A DNA stretch of 52,156 nt from contig CAKUIK010000014.1 in the NCBI GenBank assembly GCA_934661005.1, forward strand, positions 1 to 52,156. The letters run 5' to 3'. Under the pieces are notes generated by a model that was not told where the DNA came from, searched no databases, and worked only from the letters and a program-made list of their open reading frames with translations. The first letter of the stretch is position 1. Each line of letters opens with the position of its first letter. The translations under genes were made by a program, and so were the position numbers. Shown in pieces: positions 17,000 to 25,182 of the stretch. Source of the stretch: an uncultured Slackia sp. (lineage in GTDB: Bacteria; Actinomycetota; Coriobacteriia; Coriobacteriales; Eggerthellaceae).

Positions 17000-17617
17000 A
17001 TGACTCAACCTTTGAAAATCGGCGTTTTGCTTTCTGGCTCGGGCACGAATCTGCAGGCGCTCATTGACGACATCGCTGCGGGCACGCTGAATGCGGAAAT
17101 TGTTCAGGTGGTTTCTTCGCGCCCCGACGCGTACGGCATCGAACGTGCGCAGGCTGCGGGCATTCCGGTGCTCGTTATGAACAAAACGCTGTACGCCGAT
17201 GCGGAAGCCGCCGATGCCCAAATTGTCGAAGCGCTGCAGGCTGCTGGCGCCGAATACATCGTTATGGCTGGTTACATGCGCAAGGTGACTCCGGTCATGC
17301 TGCGCGCGTTCCCGAATCGCGTGCTGAATTTGCACCCCGCGCTGCTGCCTTCGTTTAAAGGCGCGCATGCCATTCGCGATGCCTTCGAAGCGGGCGTGAA
17401 GGTGACGGGCGTGACCGTGCATTTCGCCAACGAAGATTACGACAAAGGCCCTATTGTCGCGCAGCGTGCGGTTGAGGTCGCGGAAGGCGACACGCTCGAT
17501 ATGCTCGAGGCGAAAATCCATGAGGTTGAACACGTGCTGTATCCGCAGGCCGTGCAGCTGATTGCTGAAGGCCGCGTGTCGGTCGACGAAGAATCGGGCC
17601 GCGTGCATATTAAGTAA
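17000..17617 (+). CDS. purN: Phosphoribosylglycinamide formyltransferase
   Basis: PurN transfers a formyl group from 10-formyl-tetrahydrofolate to GAR, the third step of purine synthesis. The 205-residue protein begins MTQPLKIGVLLSGSGTNLQA, the usual phosphate-binding N-terminus. The catalytic signature NLHPALLPSFKG (with the conserved Asn and His) and the later HFANEDYDKGPIVAQ segment with its Asp are intact. ATG 17000 follows GGAAAGGA. The upstream reading frame extends well past this start, but the canonical family start and ribosome-binding site decide it. Confidence 0.96.
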   Translation: MTQPLKIGVLLSGSGTNLQALIDDIAAGTLNAEIVQVVSSRPDAYGIERAQAAGIPVLVMNKTLYADAEAADAQIVEALQAAGAEYIVMAGYMRKVTPVMLRAFPNRVLNLHPALLPSFKGAHAIRDAFEAGVKVTGVTVHFANEDYDKGPIVAQRAVEVAEGDTLDMLEAKIHEVEHVLYPQAVQLIAEGRVSVDEESGRVHIK

Positions 17618-17694
17618 CCCGGTACGCGAGGGCGAGGTGGGCTTTGCCGCGAGGGTTGGCTGACGCGGATGGGGCAAAAGCCTAAATACCGGGC

Positions 17695-17729
17695 ATATCT
17701 GATAAATGCTACGAGCATTTATCAGATAT
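17695..17729. repeat. REP-like palindrome, copy D (perfect hairpin)
   Basis: ATATCTGATAAATGCT, loop ACG, AGCATTTATCAGATAT: a perfect 16-bp stem. It shares the AAATGCTNCGAGC core with the other copies and lies 78 bp after purN. It may double as a transcription stop, although the T content after it is low. Confidence 0.8.
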
Positions 17730-17788
17730 TTCTTCGGCGCTTCGCCGTGCGTCGCGTTCCGTTTACGAGCGGAATGTGATGCGCGGCC

Positions 17789-17856
17789 TTCGACGTCCCG
17801 TTCGCGAACGGGACGTCGAAGAACTCCCTGGTTACGCCCTGTTCGCGAACTGGACG
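17789..17856. promoter_or_regulatory. Paired palindromic operator candidate
   Basis: A 32-bp perfect palindrome at 17789-17820 (half TTCGACGTCCCGTTCG) is followed by a related imperfect site at 17835-17856. Both carry GTTCGCGAAC at the centre and GGACG to the right. The centres are 41 bp apart, close to four helical turns. They end about 40 bp before the XdhC-like gene and look like a two-site operator. Confidence 0.55.
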
Positions 17857-17894
17857 CCAAAATGGGCGACGGCAGTTTTAATGAGAGGTTTGTG

Positions 17895-18893
17895 GTGCGT
17901 ATGATGACGGCGGAATTCCTGCGCTCGCTCGCGGCGGATGTCGCTGCGGGCAAGCCGGTTGAGCTTTCTTCCGACGACTTTCCGTGTTTCGCGGCCGAGG
18001 CGCTTGAGGGTCGTGCGCATGTGACACCCGCTGCGCTTGCGGAAATCTCGGCTGGCCTTACGCCTGCCGACGCATGCGTGTTCGAGCGTGCTGCCAAGGC
18101 GATCGACGAGGGCGATCTTGCTTGGGTCGGCTTCAAATTCGTATACGACGCGCCCGCTGCCTGCGAAAACGTCGATAACGAAGTTACGAAGAAATACGGT
18201 GACGTGGGTTCGGGCTGCGGCGATTCGTTTGTGTTCTTCTGCAACGACGCCAAAGAAATCGTATGCGGCCGCGAATATTCCCCGCGCGATATCTTCCAAA
18301 TGAAAGATGCCACGCGTGGCCCCGCCATGCATACCGAGCAGTTCGATGGCCTTACGTGGCTCGCCACGCCGCTGTTCGACAAGGTTCGCGTGTGGCTTTT
18401 GGGCGCTTCCGACGCGTCGGCAGAGGTTGCCGCGCTTGCCCATCATGTGGGCTTCGATGTGGTAGCAGTCGACTACGACCCCGCGTATATTTCGGAAGAG
18501 CGTTTCCCGAATGCCCAGCGCGTGCTGCTTGAGGGTGGCAACTTCGATGGGCTTTCGAGTATCGTCGCAAGCCCCAATGATTATGCGTGCGTGCTTACGC
18601 GCGGTCATATGTTTGACCCCGAGGCGTGCGTGTGGTCCATAAGGAACAATTTGCACTATATAGGTATGATGGGTTGTAAGGGTAAAAACGATACCGTTCA
18701 TGACCTGGTGATATCTAAGGGTGGTACCGAAGACGGGTGGAATCGCATCAAGCGCCCCATCGGTTTGAGGTTTGGCGCCAAAACGCCGGCCGAGCTCGCC
18801 ATCGCTATTGTTGCCGAGCTTGTGGACGAGCGGTACAAGCAGAACTATTCGGAAGCCGCGCGCGCGAAACACGACTCGAATTTGGGTCGATAG
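17895..18893 (+). CDS. XdhC/CoxI-like protein
   Basis: About 332 residues. The C-terminal half is the XdhC Rossmann domain: WLLGASDASAEVAALAHHVG, VVAVDYDP, FPNAQ and the end IGLRFGAKTPAELAIAIVAEL, close to the usual IGL-IGA(K/R)TP-EIA-SI pattern. XdhC proteins deliver sulfurated molybdenum cofactor to xanthine-dehydrogenase-type enzymes. The first 170 residues do not show the usual CoxI Gly-rich motif, so the N-terminal domain is atypical. No molybdoenzyme gene is in the window. It sits between purN and purH, linking it to purine metabolism by position only. The start is uncertain: GTG 17895 has GAGAGG at good spacing, ATG 17901 is the alternative. Confidence 0.75.
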   Translation: MRMMTAEFLRSLAADVAAGKPVELSSDDFPCFAAEALEGRAHVTPAALAEISAGLTPADACVFERAAKAIDEGDLAWVGFKFVYDAPAACENVDNEVTKKYGDVGSGCGDSFVFFCNDAKEIVCGREYSPRDIFQMKDATRGPAMHTEQFDGLTWLATPLFDKVRVWLLGASDASAEVAALAHHVGFDVVAVDYDPAYISEERFPNAQRVLLEGGNFDGLSSIVASPNDYACVLTRGHMFDPEACVWSIRNNLHYIGMMGCKGKNDTVHDLVISKGGTEDGWNRIKRPIGLRFGAKTPAELAIAIVAELVDERYKQNYSEAARAKHDSNLGR

Positions 18894-19032
18894 CGCGTAT
18901 TTCGGCCTCGCCGCATGACGCGTGCGGTCCGATGCATGTCTTTTTCGCCCGCTCGCGTCGATGTCGCGGCGCGCGGGCGATTCGGCTGATAAGGTAATTA
19001 AAAGTCAACGGAAGGAAAACGGAGGAGGAAAC

Positions 19033-20625
19033 GTGACTAACCCCCAGGTTAAACGCGTTCTGGTTTCTGTGACCGACAAAACGGGCGTGGTTGAGTTCGC
19101 GCGCGCTTTGCACGAGGAATTCGGAGCTGAGATTATTTCGACCGGCGGCACCGCGAAGGTGATTGCCGAAGCGGGCGTTGATGTGACGCCCATCGATGCG
19201 GTGACGAATTTCCCTGAAATGATGGACGGCCGTGTGAAGACGCTGCATCCCATGGTGCACGGCGGTCTGCTCGCGAAGCGCGACAATGCCAAGCATATGG
19301 CCGAAGCCGAAGAGCATGGCATCAAGATGATCGACATGGTGGTCGTGAACCTGTATGCCTTCGAAAAGACGGTTGCCTCGGGCGCCGATTTCGGCACCTG
19401 CATCGAGAACATCGACATCGGAGGCCCGTCGATGCTGCGCAGCGCCGCGAAGAACTTCGAGAGCGTTGCCGTGGTTACCGAGCCTTCCACCTACGATGCG
19501 ATTCTTGAGGAAATGCGTGCCAACGACGGCGCCACCACGCGCGAGACGCGTGCGAAGCTCGCGCTGAAGGTGTTCGAAACCACGAATGCCTACGACGGCG
19601 CGATTGCTGCTTGGATGGATGAGCAGCTCAACGGCAAGGCCGATTTCAGCGAGAAGACTCCCGACGTTATCGACCTTCACCTCGAGAAGCAGCAGGATCT
19701 GCGCTATGGCGAAAACCCGCATCAGAGCGCTGCGTTCTACCGTCTTCCCAATGCCGACGCGCATAGCCTCGTGAATGCCGAGCAGCTCAACGGCAAGGAG
19801 CTTTCCTACAACAACATTCTCGATACCGATGCGTGCTGGACGCTCGCTCGCGAGTTCGACGAGCCCGCCGTGGTTATTCTGAAGCATCAGAACCCCTGCG
19901 GTTCGGCAACGGCTGCTACGGTCGCCGAGGCATACGACAAGGCGTTCGCGTGCGACCCGAAAAGCGCTTTTGGCGGCATTATCGCGGCAAACGTCGAGGT
20001 TTCGCTCGAGATGATCGAGCACATGAATGCGAATAAGCAGTTCGTTGAGGTCATCATTGCCCCGAGCTTCGAGCCTGCTGCGCTTGAGCTTTTGCAGGCG
20101 AAGAAGAACCTGCGCGTTCTGCGCACCGGCGGCGTTGATGCCCCGGTTCGCGTTGAATATCGCTCGGTCGACGGCGGAATTTTGGCCCAAACCGCCGATG
20201 CCGTGACCGAAACGCCCGATGAGTTCACCGTTCCCACGAAGCGCAAGCCCACCGATGAGGAAATGGACGAGCTGCTGTTCGCGTGGAAGGTGTGCAAGGG
20301 CGTGAAGTCCAACGCCATCCTTATTTCCAAGAACCATGCGGGCATTGGCATGGGCCCTGGCCAGCCGAACCGCGTCGACTCGGGCCGCTTGGCCGGCGAG
20401 CGCGCGCTTGAGGCATGCGAGCGCATGGGCCTTGAGCCGAAGAACCTCGTTGCCGCGTCTGATGCGTTCTTCCCGTTCCGCGACAACATCGATGCGCTGG
20501 CAAGTTTCGGCGTTACTGCCATCATCCAACCCGGCGGCTCCATCCGCGACGAGGAGAGCATCGAGGCGTGTGACGAACACGGCATCGCCATGGTGTTCAC
20601 GGGGCATCGCCACTTCCGTCATTAG
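19033..20625 (+). CDS. purH: Bifunctional AICAR formyltransferase/IMP cyclohydrolase
   Basis: PurH carries out the last two steps to IMP. The 530-residue protein has the N-terminal cyclohydrolase (about 1-200; SVTDKTGVVEFA, STGGTAKVI, GRVKTLHPMVHGGLLAKRD, NIDIGGPSMLRSAAKN) and the C-terminal formyltransferase (RYGENPHQ, the catalytic Lys-His in LKHQNPCGSA, and AIIQPGGSIRDEE near the end, finishing FTGHRHFRH). GTG 19033 follows GGAGGAGGAA. It ends the pur cluster of this window; purD, purL and purC are not here. Confidence 0.97.
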   Translation: MTNPQVKRVLVSVTDKTGVVEFARALHEEFGAEIISTGGTAKVIAEAGVDVTPIDAVTNFPEMMDGRVKTLHPMVHGGLLAKRDNAKHMAEAEEHGIKMIDMVVVNLYAFEKTVASGADFGTCIENIDIGGPSMLRSAAKNFESVAVVTEPSTYDAILEEMRANDGATTRETRAKLALKVFETTNAYDGAIAAWMDEQLNGKADFSEKTPDVIDLHLEKQQDLRYGENPHQSAAFYRLPNADAHSLVNAEQLNGKELSYNNILDTDACWTLAREFDEPAVVILKHQNPCGSATAATVAEAYDKAFACDPKSAFGGIIAANVEVSLEMIEHMNANKQFVEVIIAPSFEPAALELLQAKKNLRVLRTGGVDAPVRVEYRSVDGGILAQTADAVTETPDEFTVPTKRKPTDEEMDELLFAWKVCKGVKSNAILISKNHAGIGMGPGQPNRVDSGRLAGERALEACERMGLEPKNLVAASDAFFPFRDNIDALASFGVTAIIQPGGSIRDEESIEACDEHGIAMVFTGHRHFRH

Positions 20626-20628
20626 TTG

Positions 20629-20658
20629 GTTGGCGCCGTTCGATAGAACGGCGCCAAC
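20629..20658 (+). terminator. Strong hairpin after purH, possible terminator
   Basis: GTTGGCGCCGTT, loop CGATAG, AACGGCGCCAAC: a perfect 12-bp stem starting four bases after the purH stop. There is no T-run, so it could instead protect the mRNA 3' end. Confidence 0.55.
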
Positions 20659-20661
20659 TGC

Positions 20662-20777
20662 CGACGCTGCGCTGGGTTCTGGCGGGCATCTTGCCATTCA
20701 GCCCTCGCGCATGGCCACAAGGCCAATGCGCTTGGGCTTCAAGGCAATCTGCTCCGCCAGAACCCATGCTCGCTGAC
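20662..20777. repeat. Long-hairpin intergenic element, copy 3
   Basis: Outer arms GGGTTCTGGCGG (20674-20685) and CCGCCAGAACCC (20754-20765) are perfectly complementary. Inside, AGCCC-GCGCAT-GGCC pairs with GGCC-ATGCGC-GGGCT around an ACAA loop, so the element can fold into one long hairpin. Its right part (20688-20777) is repeated directly at 20952-21040. Confidence 0.7.
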
Positions 20778-20835
20778 ATTGCTCGTGGAAGCGATTTTTT
20801 GCTTTGTCGCGGCAGTTCGCGCGCGACCCTCAATC

Positions 20836-20868
20836 GTCGCTCGCGTAGCGCTGCTACGCGTCGCTCCT
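20836..20868. repeat. 33-bp repeat shared with 25004-25036
   Basis: GTCGCTCGCGTAGCGCTGC then TACGCGTCGCTCCT. Its reverse complement occurs at 25004-25036 with two differences. The unit is itself a hairpin. Both copies sit in the non-coding gaps around the flavoprotein 2/LuxR locus. Confidence 0.7.
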
Positions 20869-20951
20869 CTTTCGGGCCAATTCGACTCGCCGGCTTGCCG
20901 CTCGCTGACCTGGGCTGCGAAAGCGGCTTTTGTTTGGTTCGGGGCGTAAAT

Positions 20952-21040
20952 ATCTTGCCATTCAGCCCTCGCGCATGGCCACAAGGCCAATGCGCTTGGG
21001 CTTCAAGGCAATCTGCTCCGCCAGACCCATGCTCGCTGAC
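20952..21040. repeat. Direct repeat of 20688-20777
   Basis: About 89 bp, identical to 20688-20777 apart from a single missing A near the end. GCTCGCTGACCTGGGCTGCG occurs at both 20907 and 21031, so the 20626-21180 gap is a mosaic of partial copies. It contains no credible gene. Confidence 0.85.
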
Positions 21041-21179
21041 CTGGGCTGCGAAAGCGGCTCTTGTCGAGTATGACTTGGTTGCTCTCGACGCAAAACCGAT
21101 TTTGTATGGGCCAGGGAGCATTCCCCGGTCCATTTGTCTGCCAAGGTGGCGATTTCGCCTGTCCAATGGCGTGCCGAAG

Positions 21180-21209
21180 CCGGCTGCGCGGTCGCGCGGC
21201 CGGTTTTTT
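21180..21209 (+). terminator. Rho-independent terminator
   Basis: CCGGCTGCGCG and CGCGCGGCCGG form an 11-bp stem with a very tight loop, followed by TTTTTT. It insulates the LuxR gene from upstream transcription. Confidence 0.8.
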
Positions 21210-21256
21210 GCTATTATGGGGCAGTTTTCTGGGGAGAAGATATAAGGGAGGCGCGC

Positions 21257-22879
21257 ATGTCCGTTGCGCAGGCGAGGGGTATCGTCAAAGGTTTGAAGTG
21301 GCACCACCTGGGCTTTTGCTTTTTCTGGGCCGTCACGTTCGTTGCGCTCATGGCCCCTGCCGATGAATTTGCGTTTGCAAGCACGGGCTTTTCTGTTGGA
21401 AAACAGCTTTCGACCATCGTCGCCGTTGTTGTGGCAGCGGTGCTTTCAATCCGTCGTGGCAGCAAGGCGTATTCTCCCGAGTCGGCGTATATTGCGGGCA
21501 TTGCGCTGTCGGCTGGGTCCCTTCTCTACTATCTTGCATTTTTCTTGGCCGATTTCTCGGTCGTCTCGGTTGCAATCGCGTCGGTGCTGGTAGGAGCTTC
21601 GCAGGGCGCGTTTTTCGTAATGTGGCAGAGCTTTTATGCGTCAGAGGGCACTTCACGCACCACGGTTTATATTCCCCTTTCGGCGTTGTGCTCGGTTGTG
21701 CTGTGCATCGCCATCGGCTTTTTGCCGACGGAGTGGCTCGTGGTTTGCGGTGTCATCGTCTTGCCCGCGCTTGGCGCTTGGACGCTGCGCAAAAGTCTTG
21801 CCGAGGTCGTTCCCTATGAAGCGGAAGCGCTCACCCACGAGCGTCGACGCATGCTGCTGCGCGATATGGGGCGTCCAGTGTTTTGCGTGTGCGCCATCGG
21901 TTTTGTGTGGAAGATGATCGGCTACGTGGTTCCGCAGGGCAACCTCGGTTCGTTCGAGGGCATTATGCTCGGCATGAGCTGCGCCACGCTTGTGGTCGCG
22001 GCCATCGAACTATTCACCGAGCGTGGCTTCGACATGTTGCGCGTATACCAAGTCCTCTTTCCGCTCATCACGGGCGTGTTCCTGCTGCCCACGTTCTTCG
22101 GCATTGGATGGCTCGGCGCGGTTTCGGTATTCACCATGTTCGGCTTCGAGGTGGTGAATCTGCTGCTGCTTATTACCTGTGCGGCGTATGCAAGCCGCAA
22201 GGCCATCGATTCGTCGCTTGTGTATGCGCTGTGCGTAGCCCCCACGCTCGTGAGCTTGTTTTGGGGCGATGCAGTGGGACAGGTTGCCGCTGCGCATACC
22301 GTGCTCGATTTCACGCTCGTGGTCGACGTGCTGTTCGTGTGCGTGTATGTGCTTACGGCGGCGCTCTTTTTGGCGTCGCTTGGCCGCAACAGAAGCGATG
22401 TGCGCCGTTCGATAACCGCGGCTCCTCAGCCCGGTTTGAACGAATGCGATTCTGGGGAAACCATTGCGGACAGCATCGTTCGGGCGAACGCTGGGGAATC
22501 TTCGATTCAAGATGCGTGCGCGGCTGAAAAGGAACCGTGCATTCAGGAGGCACTGTCGAGTGAGGAAGAACCGCTTGGCGTTCAGGAGCGTGAGGAAGAG
22601 TCCTCCGCCGTCTCTCGTCGCGCACATGACGCCGCCTTCGCGTCGTCGGTCGACGAATCGCCGACCTCTTTCGAAGAGCGTCTTTCTTCGCTTAATCTCG
22701 TCGACCCGCTATCTGCTCGCGAGTGCGAGGTCGCCGATTTGATGCGGCATGGGAACACCGTTGCAGCTATTGCTCGCCGTCTCTATATTTCGGAAAATAC
22801 GGTGCGCGGGCATACGAAAAGCATCTATCGTAAACTCGGAATTCACTCGAAGCAAGAGCTCATTGATCTTTTGAATTAG
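21257..22879 (+). CDS. Membrane-anchored LuxR-family regulator (about 12 TM)
   Basis: The 540-residue protein has about 12 hydrophobic segments (residues 15-385), an acidic linker of roughly 90 residues and a C-terminal LuxR/FixJ HTH (DPLSARECEVADLMRHG, ISENTVRGHTKSIYRKLGIHS). This one-component architecture, an MFS-like sensor fused to a GerE-type HTH, is greatly expanded in Eggerthellaceae, where such proteins usually adjoin the flavoprotein they control. Here flavoprotein 2 starts 371 bp downstream on the same strand. ATG 21257 follows AAGGGAGG. Role proposed: sense an extracellular compound and switch on the reductase. The ligand is unknown. Confidence 0.88.
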   Translation: MSVAQARGIVKGLKWHHLGFCFFWAVTFVALMAPADEFAFASTGFSVGKQLSTIVAVVVAAVLSIRRGSKAYSPESAYIAGIALSAGSLLYYLAFFLADFSVVSVAIASVLVGASQGAFFVMWQSFYASEGTSRTTVYIPLSALCSVVLCIAIGFLPTEWLVVCGVIVLPALGAWTLRKSLAEVVPYEAEALTHERRRMLLRDMGRPVFCVCAIGFVWKMIGYVVPQGNLGSFEGIMLGMSCATLVVAAIELFTERGFDMLRVYQVLFPLITGVFLLPTFFGIGWLGAVSVFTMFGFEVVNLLLLITCAAYASRKAIDSSLVYALCVAPTLVSLFWGDAVGQVAAAHTVLDFTLVVDVLFVCVYVLTAALFLASLGRNRSDVRRSITAAPQPGLNECDSGETIADSIVRANAGESSIQDACAAEKEPCIQEALSSEEEPLGVQEREEESSAVSRRAHDAAFASSVDESPTSFEERLSSLNLVDPLSARECEVADLMRHGNTVAAIARRLYISENTVRGHTKSIYRKLGIHSKQELIDLLN

Positions 22880-22923
22880 CCTGCCTTCGGTCTTCCTTGC
22901 CGCGCTCCATATTCAAAAAATAC

Positions 22924-22962
22924 CAACCCACCTTGCCGAAGTGAGGTGGGTTGTCTTGTTTT
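22924..22962 (+). terminator. Rho-independent terminator
   Basis: CAACCCACCT, loop of 10, AGGTGGGTTG, then TCTTGTTTTT. Ends the LuxR transcript, so flavoprotein 2 has its own promoter. Confidence 0.85.
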
Positions 22963-23250
22963 TCAATCCTGGATTCCATGGGTTGCTACCCCGATAATAC
23001 GAGGCTAAACAAGCTCACCATCAGGCAAAACAATAAAACAACCCATAATATGTGGTGCGTCGCGCCTCGCTTTGCATCTATAGTGGCGCCGTCGCATCCA
23101 GGGAGGGTGCAGATGCAAGCGCCGGGAGGGCGCGCTTCTACAAAAGCCATGAAATACGCCTGCGCGGTTTTGGGCCTGCGCGGCTTGCTGTGGCATTTGG
23201 GGCGGTCTCTTCGGGCGCGGCATCCCAAGGGATTCCATTAGGAGGGAACC
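22963..23250 (+). promoter_or_regulatory. Promoter region of flavoprotein 2
   Basis: Non-coding. TATAGT at 23079-23084 is the best -10 candidate, leaving a leader of about 160 bases; the -35 is not clear, as expected for an activator-dependent promoter. The AT-rich stretch 22995-23060 is where a LuxR site would lie, but no convincing palindrome was found. Confidence 0.4.
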
Positions 23251-24933
23251 ATGGAAGAATTGAAGAAGGGCATTTCTCGCCGCAACCTGCTCAAAGGCGC
23301 AACGCTTTCCGCCGCTGGCGTGGCTGCGCTCGGCATGTTTGGCTGCAGCCCGTCGGGCGGCTCGTCGAGCTCGAGCAGCAAGGCCGAAGCTGCTGCCGAA
23401 TCGAAGCACACGTGGGAAGTTGCCCCCGAGGCAATCACCGATATTGCCGAAACCGTCGAAACCGAGGTGCTCGTTATTGGCGCCGGCTATTCAGGAACCT
23501 GCTGCGCTCTGAATGCCGCGCAGAACGGCACCAAGGTTACCTTGGTTGAGAAAGACGGCGTGCCCAATGGCCACGGCGTTGGCGGCACAGGCGCTATCGC
23601 ATCGAAGGCGCTTGACGCGCTCGACATCCACTTCGACAAGTCCATCGAAATGGAGCGCTGGGTTTCCACGTGCGGCAGCCGCTGCCGCGAGTCTCTCGTT
23701 GCCAAGTGGTTCCGCGAGAGCGAGCGCTGCATGAACTGGCTGCTCGACCTCGCCGAGTCCGATGGCGCGAAGTGCATGGTCACCGTTGGCTCCAACTCCA
23801 CGGTGCACCCCGAGATCGATTGCTACCACATGATTTTCGGCGGCAACCTCGCCAAGGAAAACGAGGCGATCTCCATCGCGACGTACATCGAGTACCTGTT
23901 CATCGCCAAGGCTGAAGAGACGGGCAACTTCGAGCTCGTGTACAACATGCCTGCTCAGCAGCTCGTTACCAACGACAAGGGCGAAGTCACCGGTGCTATC
24001 TGCAAGAACGAAGAGGGCAAGTACGTGCAGTACAACGCCTCCAAGGGCGTCGTGCTCGCTACTGGCGACGTGAGCTACAACGATGAGTACATCAACGAGT
24101 TCGCTCCCATCGCGAACAAGGTCATGACCCGTCTGTGCTCCGACCAGGGCAACACCGGCGACGGCCACAACATGGCCGCATGGGTTGGCGGCACCTTCCA
24201 GGATGGCCCGTGGCCCACGATGATGCACCCGCAGGCCGCGGCTATGTATCATGGTCCCTTCCTGTTCGTGAACCCCAAGGGCAAGCGCTTCATGAACGAG
24301 GCCACCTGGGTTCAGGGCAAGTGCGTTGGCACCATGGTCAATGGCGGCGACGACCACTGCTGGTCGATCTTCGACTCCAACTTCGAGGCCGACAACACCG
24401 CGTCGCTCGAGTTCGGCGGCGGCATGTTCTGGGATTCGTTCCGCGCTGTGGGCACCACGGCTGCCGATGCGTCCGCTTCCCACGCCAAGACGGTGAAGGA
24501 AGGCGTCGAGAAGACCCCCGACAACTACAAGGTTGCCGACACCATCGACGAACTGCTCAAGCAGCTCGATGTTGACGCTGACGAGGCCAAGAAGACCATC
24601 GAGCGCTACAACGAGATGTGCAAGAAGGGCGAAGACACCGACTTCTTCAAGGAATCTCACTTCCTGTTCCCCATTGAGCAGGCCCCCTTCTACGCGACCA
24701 AGGTTGCCCCCGGTCTGCTCGCTGTTGTCGGCGGCATCGCGATTTCCGACAACTTTGAGGTTGTTAACGCCGAGGGCGAGCCCATCAAGGGTCTGTACGC
24801 CATTGGCAACTGCTCGGGCAACATGTACGCGTACGACTACCCGATCAACGTTCAGGGCAACAGCCATGGCCGCTGCCTCGTCGAGGGCAAGTGCCTCGGC
24901 GAACAGCTCGCGGGCGTTTACGAGGAGCAGTAG
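23251..24933 (+). CDS. Tat-exported FAD-dependent reductase (fumarate/urocanate reductase-like) 2
   Basis: A 560-residue flavoprotein paralogous to the one at 4591. It has a Tat signal SRRNLLKG (Arg10-Arg11) with lipobox Cys32, a Ser-rich spacer, the FAD motif VIGAGYSGTCCALNAA near residue 77, the KGKRFMNEATW region and a C-terminal FAD-contacting segment (GLYAIGNCSGNMYAYDYP, NSHGRCLVEG). No heme domain. Substrate residues differ strongly from paralog 1, implying another acceptor. ATG 23251 follows AGGAGGGAACC. It is the presumed target of the upstream LuxR protein. Electrons probably come from a quinol or cytochrome partner encoded elsewhere. Confidence 0.88.
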   Translation: MEELKKGISRRNLLKGATLSAAGVAALGMFGCSPSGGSSSSSSKAEAAAESKHTWEVAPEAITDIAETVETEVLVIGAGYSGTCCALNAAQNGTKVTLVEKDGVPNGHGVGGTGAIASKALDALDIHFDKSIEMERWVSTCGSRCRESLVAKWFRESERCMNWLLDLAESDGAKCMVTVGSNSTVHPEIDCYHMIFGGNLAKENEAISIATYIEYLFIAKAEETGNFELVYNMPAQQLVTNDKGEVTGAICKNEEGKYVQYNASKGVVLATGDVSYNDEYINEFAPIANKVMTRLCSDQGNTGDGHNMAAWVGGTFQDGPWPTMMHPQAAAMYHGPFLFVNPKGKRFMNEATWVQGKCVGTMVNGGDDHCWSIFDSNFEADNTASLEFGGGMFWDSFRAVGTTAADASASHAKTVKEGVEKTPDNYKVADTIDELLKQLDVDADEAKKTIERYNEMCKKGEDTDFFKESHFLFPIEQAPFYATKVAPGLLAVVGGIAISDNFEVVNAEGEPIKGLYAIGNCSGNMYAYDYPINVQGNSHGRCLVEGKCLGEQLAGVYEEQ

Positions 24934-25003
24934 GAATACGAACGAGCCGTCGGCTGGCCATGAGGGCGAGATACAGCTTGGCATCGCGAATTGTTTTGAA
25001 GGC

Positions 25004-25036
25004 AGGAGCGAAGCGTAGCGGCGCTACGCGAGCGAC
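25004..25036. repeat. 33-bp repeat, reverse copy of 20836-20868
   Basis: AGGAGCGAAGCGTAGCGGC then GCTACGCGAGCGAC. See 20836-20868. It lies in the short gap behind flavoprotein 2. Confidence 0.7.
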
Positions 25037-25125
25037 AAGCGCAAGGCGCGATGCGGTGCTCGGCTGCGCCCGACGATAGCTTGAAGCGCTGTTCAGCAGA
25101 ACGGCATCGAAATACACCCCTCCCC

Positions 25126-25152
25126 GGGCCCGCCGCTTGGCGGGCCCTTTTT
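25126..25152 (+). terminator. Rho-independent terminator
   Basis: GGGCCCGCC, loop GCTT, GGCGGGCCC, TTTTT. Ends the flavoprotein 2 transcript. Confidence 0.9.
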
Positions 25153-25182
25153 GCTAGACTTACGTGCGATGAAAGGAATCGC

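Noticed and set aside
18805..20697. 630-codon frame antisense to purH
   Set aside because: Shadow frame; purH motifs are complete on the plus strand.
20626..21180. CRISPR array or small gene in the repetitive gap
   Set aside because: Repeats are few, irregular and mutually complementary, without equal spacers; no cas genes and no reading frame with a ribosome-binding site.
23491..24984. 497-codon frame antisense to flavoprotein 2
   Set aside because: Composition is repetitive Val/Leu/His/Gly, typical of a complement frame.
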